From assembly GCF_046630445.1 (NCBI RefSeq), contig NC_092338.1, positions 341,253,501 through 341,317,500 of the forward strand: a stretch of DNA of 64,000 bases, given 5' to 3'. A model generated the notes under the pieces. It was not told where the DNA came from, ran no database searches, and saw only the letters and a list, made by a program, of their open reading frames with translations. Made by a program: the position numbers and the translations under genes. Below, piece after piece: positions 60,971 to 64,000 of this stretch (positions are counted from its first letter, which is position 1; each line of letters starts with the position of its first letter). Origin of the DNA: Rutidosis leptorrhynchoides. Its lineage: Eukaryota; Streptophyta; Magnoliopsida; Asterales; Asteraceae.

Positions 60971-62647
60971 TGATATCGCTCCATTTATATATGTTTTATT
61001 TCACGATATCTACCTCACTTTGCTCGGTTTATGACTATCTTGGAGCCTATTTTATGTGCTATTGAGCTAAATGGTAAATTAAGGGCTAAGGAGTTGATTT
61101 GGTGTAAAATTGACCAAATCTTGGGCAAAATTGGCTAAGGAAATGGAAAGTGCAGAATCAGCATCAAAAGCGCCGCTCCTCATTCAAGAGCGCCGCTCCT
61201 GTGAGCCAAAACCACCGCACCAACTGAAAAAGCGACGTTCTCATGCATATTTCAGCTCCATTTTCCTCCAATGAGCAAAAGCGCCATCCCTACAGTGAAA
61301 GCGTCGCTCCTATTCAGCCAAAATCGTCGCTCCTCAACAAAAGTGTCGTCCCTGTTTAGAGCTACAAGCGGCGTTCCTGATCAAAAGCGCTGCTCCTAAT
61401 TAAAGCCAAAAGCCCCGCTCCTTTCCAAAAGCGACACTCCTATCGCTGTTTCGGCCCAGATTTTCAGCACTATAAAAGGAACGAGATTAGGTCATTTTTC
61501 ATATGCTTCTTAGGGAGCAGCTGCTTAAGGTCCGAATTTCACATACAAAACCCTAATTTCATCATCCATCGGTGTTTAAGGGTGGATTCAAGAAAGCTAG
61601 CTCAAGATTCATCATTGTTTAGCTTAGATCTTCATCTTCTTTACATTTTGGGTTGTAATCTTCACTTTACTTTTCATATTTTGTATTGATTACTTGTAAT
61701 AACTTGAAGATGATGATGATTTACATTTCTATGCTTATTATTAGTTTAATTTTATCTATGATTGGCTAAATTTCTTGTGTTTGCTTATCTATGAATCTCT
61801 AATGCTAGTATTTGCCCCAAATCAATTGATTATTGTTGTTTGAATGAATTACATGATCATGTGTTGTTGAGTTAGCTAAAGATCCTTTGCTATGAGTTTG
61901 TTTTAGGCTTGACTTTGATTACATGTGTTGTGTAGCTCTCTTAGTGATTTGAGAAGTGAATCAATATGTGCTTCAACACCTTAGGTGATCTAGACAACTA
62001 GCTTAGGAATTGTAAGTGATTGTGTTCTTAATCTAGGTTGGTTTTCAATTGGCCTCTAGTCAACATAGTAATCCCGATTATCTTAAGTGATTTCGATAGT
62101 TGGGAGTTTTAAGTGATTTCAACCTAAGCTCAATCTCAATGACCAAATCATGCTTAAATCGATCCTAGGATATAAAGCTTATGTGAATTCGCGGAGTATC
62201 ATTTGATTTAAGGTTTAGTAGTGATGTTAAATATTTAATAGTTCAACAACTAATGAGATAGCAAAATAGGCAAAATGGGGCAAGCCAAGCATAGAGAGGA
62301 TTAGATAAGTGAACACGTCTTAGTTAATTTGTTTTAAGTCTTAATACTTCACTACTTGTTTCTCGCTACTAGCTTAATTGTTAAATTTAGTTTTGTTTAA
62401 TTGCGCAAGTTTTAGTTGTTAGTTGATATCAGTCGAAACCCCCCAATCAAACAAACCCTAGGACAATTGATAGTTTCAAATATCCGACTTACACCGTTTC
62501 CCTTGGGACCAAATTAATAAGAATACTTACATTAAAGTGCTATAATAACCGGGTTCTAAGTGCTCTTAAGTTGTGTGTGCTTGATTGTAGTGTTTGAATC
62601 AAATATAAATTTAGAGGGTAAAAGATGTATATCGCATGAACCCATCA
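60971..62647 (+). mobile_element. 3' LTR of element H
   Basis: It runs from TGATATCGCTCC to GAACCCATCA, 1677 bp, and has the same dyad array and TATA box as the 5' LTR. Several dyads have decayed independently. Confidence 0.94.
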
Positions 62648-62652
62648 TGTCC

Positions 62653-63230
62653 CAACAAAGTGGAGTGAAGAATCCATAGATGCAATTAATGATATAAACA
62701 AATGGTATTTCAAACGACGATGATTTGACTTCACTACGGTTTCCATATACTTGTGTATGGGACCCGGTCTTCAAAGAGATGTTAAACATCATACATTGAC
62801 TGGCGTAACTTGTTAAGGGGTAAAAAGTGTTCTTACTTCTAGGGTGAGCACCGGTCTTTCTTTCTAGGGGGAGTGAACATATGCTTACCCTTTCCATGAA
62901 GATTAGTCAAGGGGGAGCTTTGCATGAAGATTCCATGCCGATTATCTTTGTGTAGGCTCTGATACCCTTTCCATCTCAGATCAAAATATGCTTAAGGGTT
63001 AATCACATTTTGAGGGGGAGATATAAGGGAAAGTACGAGGTCTTCAGCAATTTTCAAATTCAAAGAAGATTCTCAAGAAGTCTGTTGAAGTTCCAAGAAT
63101 TCAAGAAATTCAAGATCGTCAATAACGGCAACATACATAAATCGAAGACTAGACTAGTAATTTTAGATTTTTTGTATGTAATTTGTAAGGATGCTAAATT
63201 TTTGCACATAATCAATGCAAAGGGGGAGAT
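62653..63230 (+). mobile_element. 3' internal region of element I
   Basis: The first 90 bases continue the unknown ORF of I (WSEESIDAINDINKWYFKRR) and then stops appear. The rest is non-coding, with several agggggag phrases and the purine tract aaagggggagat at 63219-63230. Confidence 0.65.
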
Positions 63231-63482
63231 TGTTAGGACCCTGAGAATTGCATAGATTGTGTGCTAAGCCTTGTAATGGTGGGATATTGAAGAGGGCTAT
63301 AAATATCCCACTAGACATCCTTAGAAGGAATCACTTCACACACATAGCCAAAGTACCTAAGTGAGTTCAAGAGAGTTGTGGAAAAGTCAATCTTGACTAA
63401 TTGACTTTTCCTCTTAATATTCATATCAATCTTTATAGATATTCATACATTCATACGATATTCATCACATTACACCCCAACA
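63231..63482 (+). mobile_element. 3' LTR of element I
   Basis: It runs from TGTTAGGACCCT to CCCCAACA, 252 bp, followed by taatc. A TATA box (TATAAATAT) is conserved near 63298. Confidence 0.92.
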
Positions 63483-64000
63483 TAATCTTATATTGTTCTT
63501 TCAAGAATTCTATTACTATTTTATCAATAGTGAAATCATCATCTTCTTCTTTGTCAACTTTAACCATCTTCACATTTGCTCGCGGAACTCTAGTTCTAGG
63601 AACTAGTGGAATGGATTCTATAAGAGCACCATAACGAATAATCAAAGTATTATTTTCATAGTTAATTGTAGCACGAGGGGTAGCTAGAAACGGTGATCCT
63701 AAAATTAAAGGAGTTATAGGATCTTCTTCCATGCCCATAACCACAAAATCAATTTTATAAAAAGCATAACCAACAATGATTTCAACTTCTTTAACAATCC
63801 CTAATGGCTTTTGTAAACGGCTATCAGCAAAGCAAACAATCCCTTGAATAGGTTCCAAATATGGTAATACTAAGCGATTGTAGACAGAAAATGGCATAAC
63901 GTTAATACTAGAACCAGTATCGGCTAATCCAATGACAGGAATGGGACCACGAATTAAGCAAGGAATTTGGAATTCTTCCATATCAGCACGTATAACAGGA
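63483..64000 (-). pseudogene. Aspartic protease of element F (cut by I and by the window edge)
   Basis: The minus-strand frame is open from the window edge to the insertion point. It shows GLADTGSSINVMPFSVYNRL with the catalytic DTGS, FYKIDFVVMGMEEDP, the LILGSPFLATPRATI box (Gly-Ser where Gly-Arg is usual) and a Lys/Asp-rich tail. The reading frame is undamaged until I interrupts it; the C-terminus is at 38427-38586. Gag should lie to the right of the window. Confidence 0.85.

Larger units (their letters stand above)
49192..62647 (+). mobile_element. Element H: Athila-like Ty3 element (13.5 kb)
   Basis: LTRs of 1675 and 1677 bp are flanked by tgtcc at 49187-49191 and 62648-62652. Order: tRNA-Asp-type primer site, gag, protease, RT, RNase H, integrase, intron-like stretch, ORF-1-like gene, 2.1-kb 3' region, purine tract. 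Size, primer and gene order are those of Athila. All genes are broken by stops or frameshifts. Confidence 0.94.
38587..63482 (+). mobile_element. Element I: small non-autonomous LTR element carrying J and H
   Basis: Short LTRs (251 and 252 bp) are flanked by taatc at 38582-38586 and 63483-63487. A tRNA-Met-like primer site follows the left LTR and a purine tract (aaagggggagat) precedes the right one. Subtracting J and H leaves about 4.0 kb. Short TG...CA LTRs beginning TGTTAGGACC suggest a copia-type element, but no integrase or RT is present. The only coding sequence is an unrecognised coiled-coil ORF at 47956-49186. Confidence 0.88.

Noticed and set aside
62653-62740. Possible endogenous pararetrovirus fragment (unknown ORF of I)
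   Set aside because: No RT, movement protein or other virus motif is visible, and the flanking LTRs and target duplication make it part of an LTR element.

Overview
This window is plant repeat DNA with no recognisable host gene, tRNA, rRNA or CRISPR array. It is a stack of LTR retrotransposons inserted into each other. The element types (Tekay-like chromovirus, Athila-like and Tat/Retand-like Ty3 elements, copia elements) show a flowering plant. The abundance and style of these families make Asteraceae my guess, but nothing in the sequence proves that. I name the elements by letter.

Layout. 1-14908 holds older, truncated Ty3 material: the leader, primer site and LTR of a minus-strand element (T1, LTR from 611); the 3' half, LTR and leader of a plus-strand Athila-like element (A, about 3959-10240); and the leader plus 3.1-kb LTR of a second minus-strand element (T2, 11801-14908). 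From 14909 rightwards the substrate is a minus-strand copia element (K), now in two pieces: integrase at 34373-35410 and reverse transcriptase at 14909-15377. Element E (15378-34367, TSD tatat) split K, and E was itself split by the Tekay-like chromovirus G (20587-29519, TSD atgtt). Element F (LTR 35411-37353, minus strand, running off the right edge) also entered K. F was split by I (38587-63482, TSD taatc), and I carries two further insertions: J (39117-46507, TSD tacag) and the Athila-like H (49192-62647, TSD tgtcc). The five complete insertions all have matching 5-bp target duplications, so the order is firm.

Coding content. G and H keep gag, protease, RT, RNase H and integrase, all broken by stops or frameshifts. 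E, F and J encode only gag and protease where they can be read, with no RT or integrase, so they would need enzymes supplied by other elements. J also has a Tat-type antisense gene with its own TATA box, G-box and introns. I carries a coiled-coil ORF that I do not recognise. A and H share an ATHILA ORF-1-like gene behind a splice acceptor, downstream of pol in H.

The most interesting signals are non-coding. (1) In A, E, F and H a stem-loop with an AGGR loop sits 5-8 nt before a polypurine box, once at the 3' LTR and once again 0.7-1.7 kb upstream. (2) In A and E, two 14-bp palindromes of type CATGCGATCGCATG lie exactly 32 bp apart at all five places where they occur, and exactly 22 bp upstream of the TATA box in all three LTRs. 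(3) Four families (A/E, F, G, H) each have their own CG-rich dyad motif repeated in the LTR promoter region. (4) Two hairpin families keep their loop while their stems change in a compensating way: TAAAGT loops in H, A and E, and GAWGTGTTAA loops in the G LTR. I cannot search databases here, so novelty of these is unverified.
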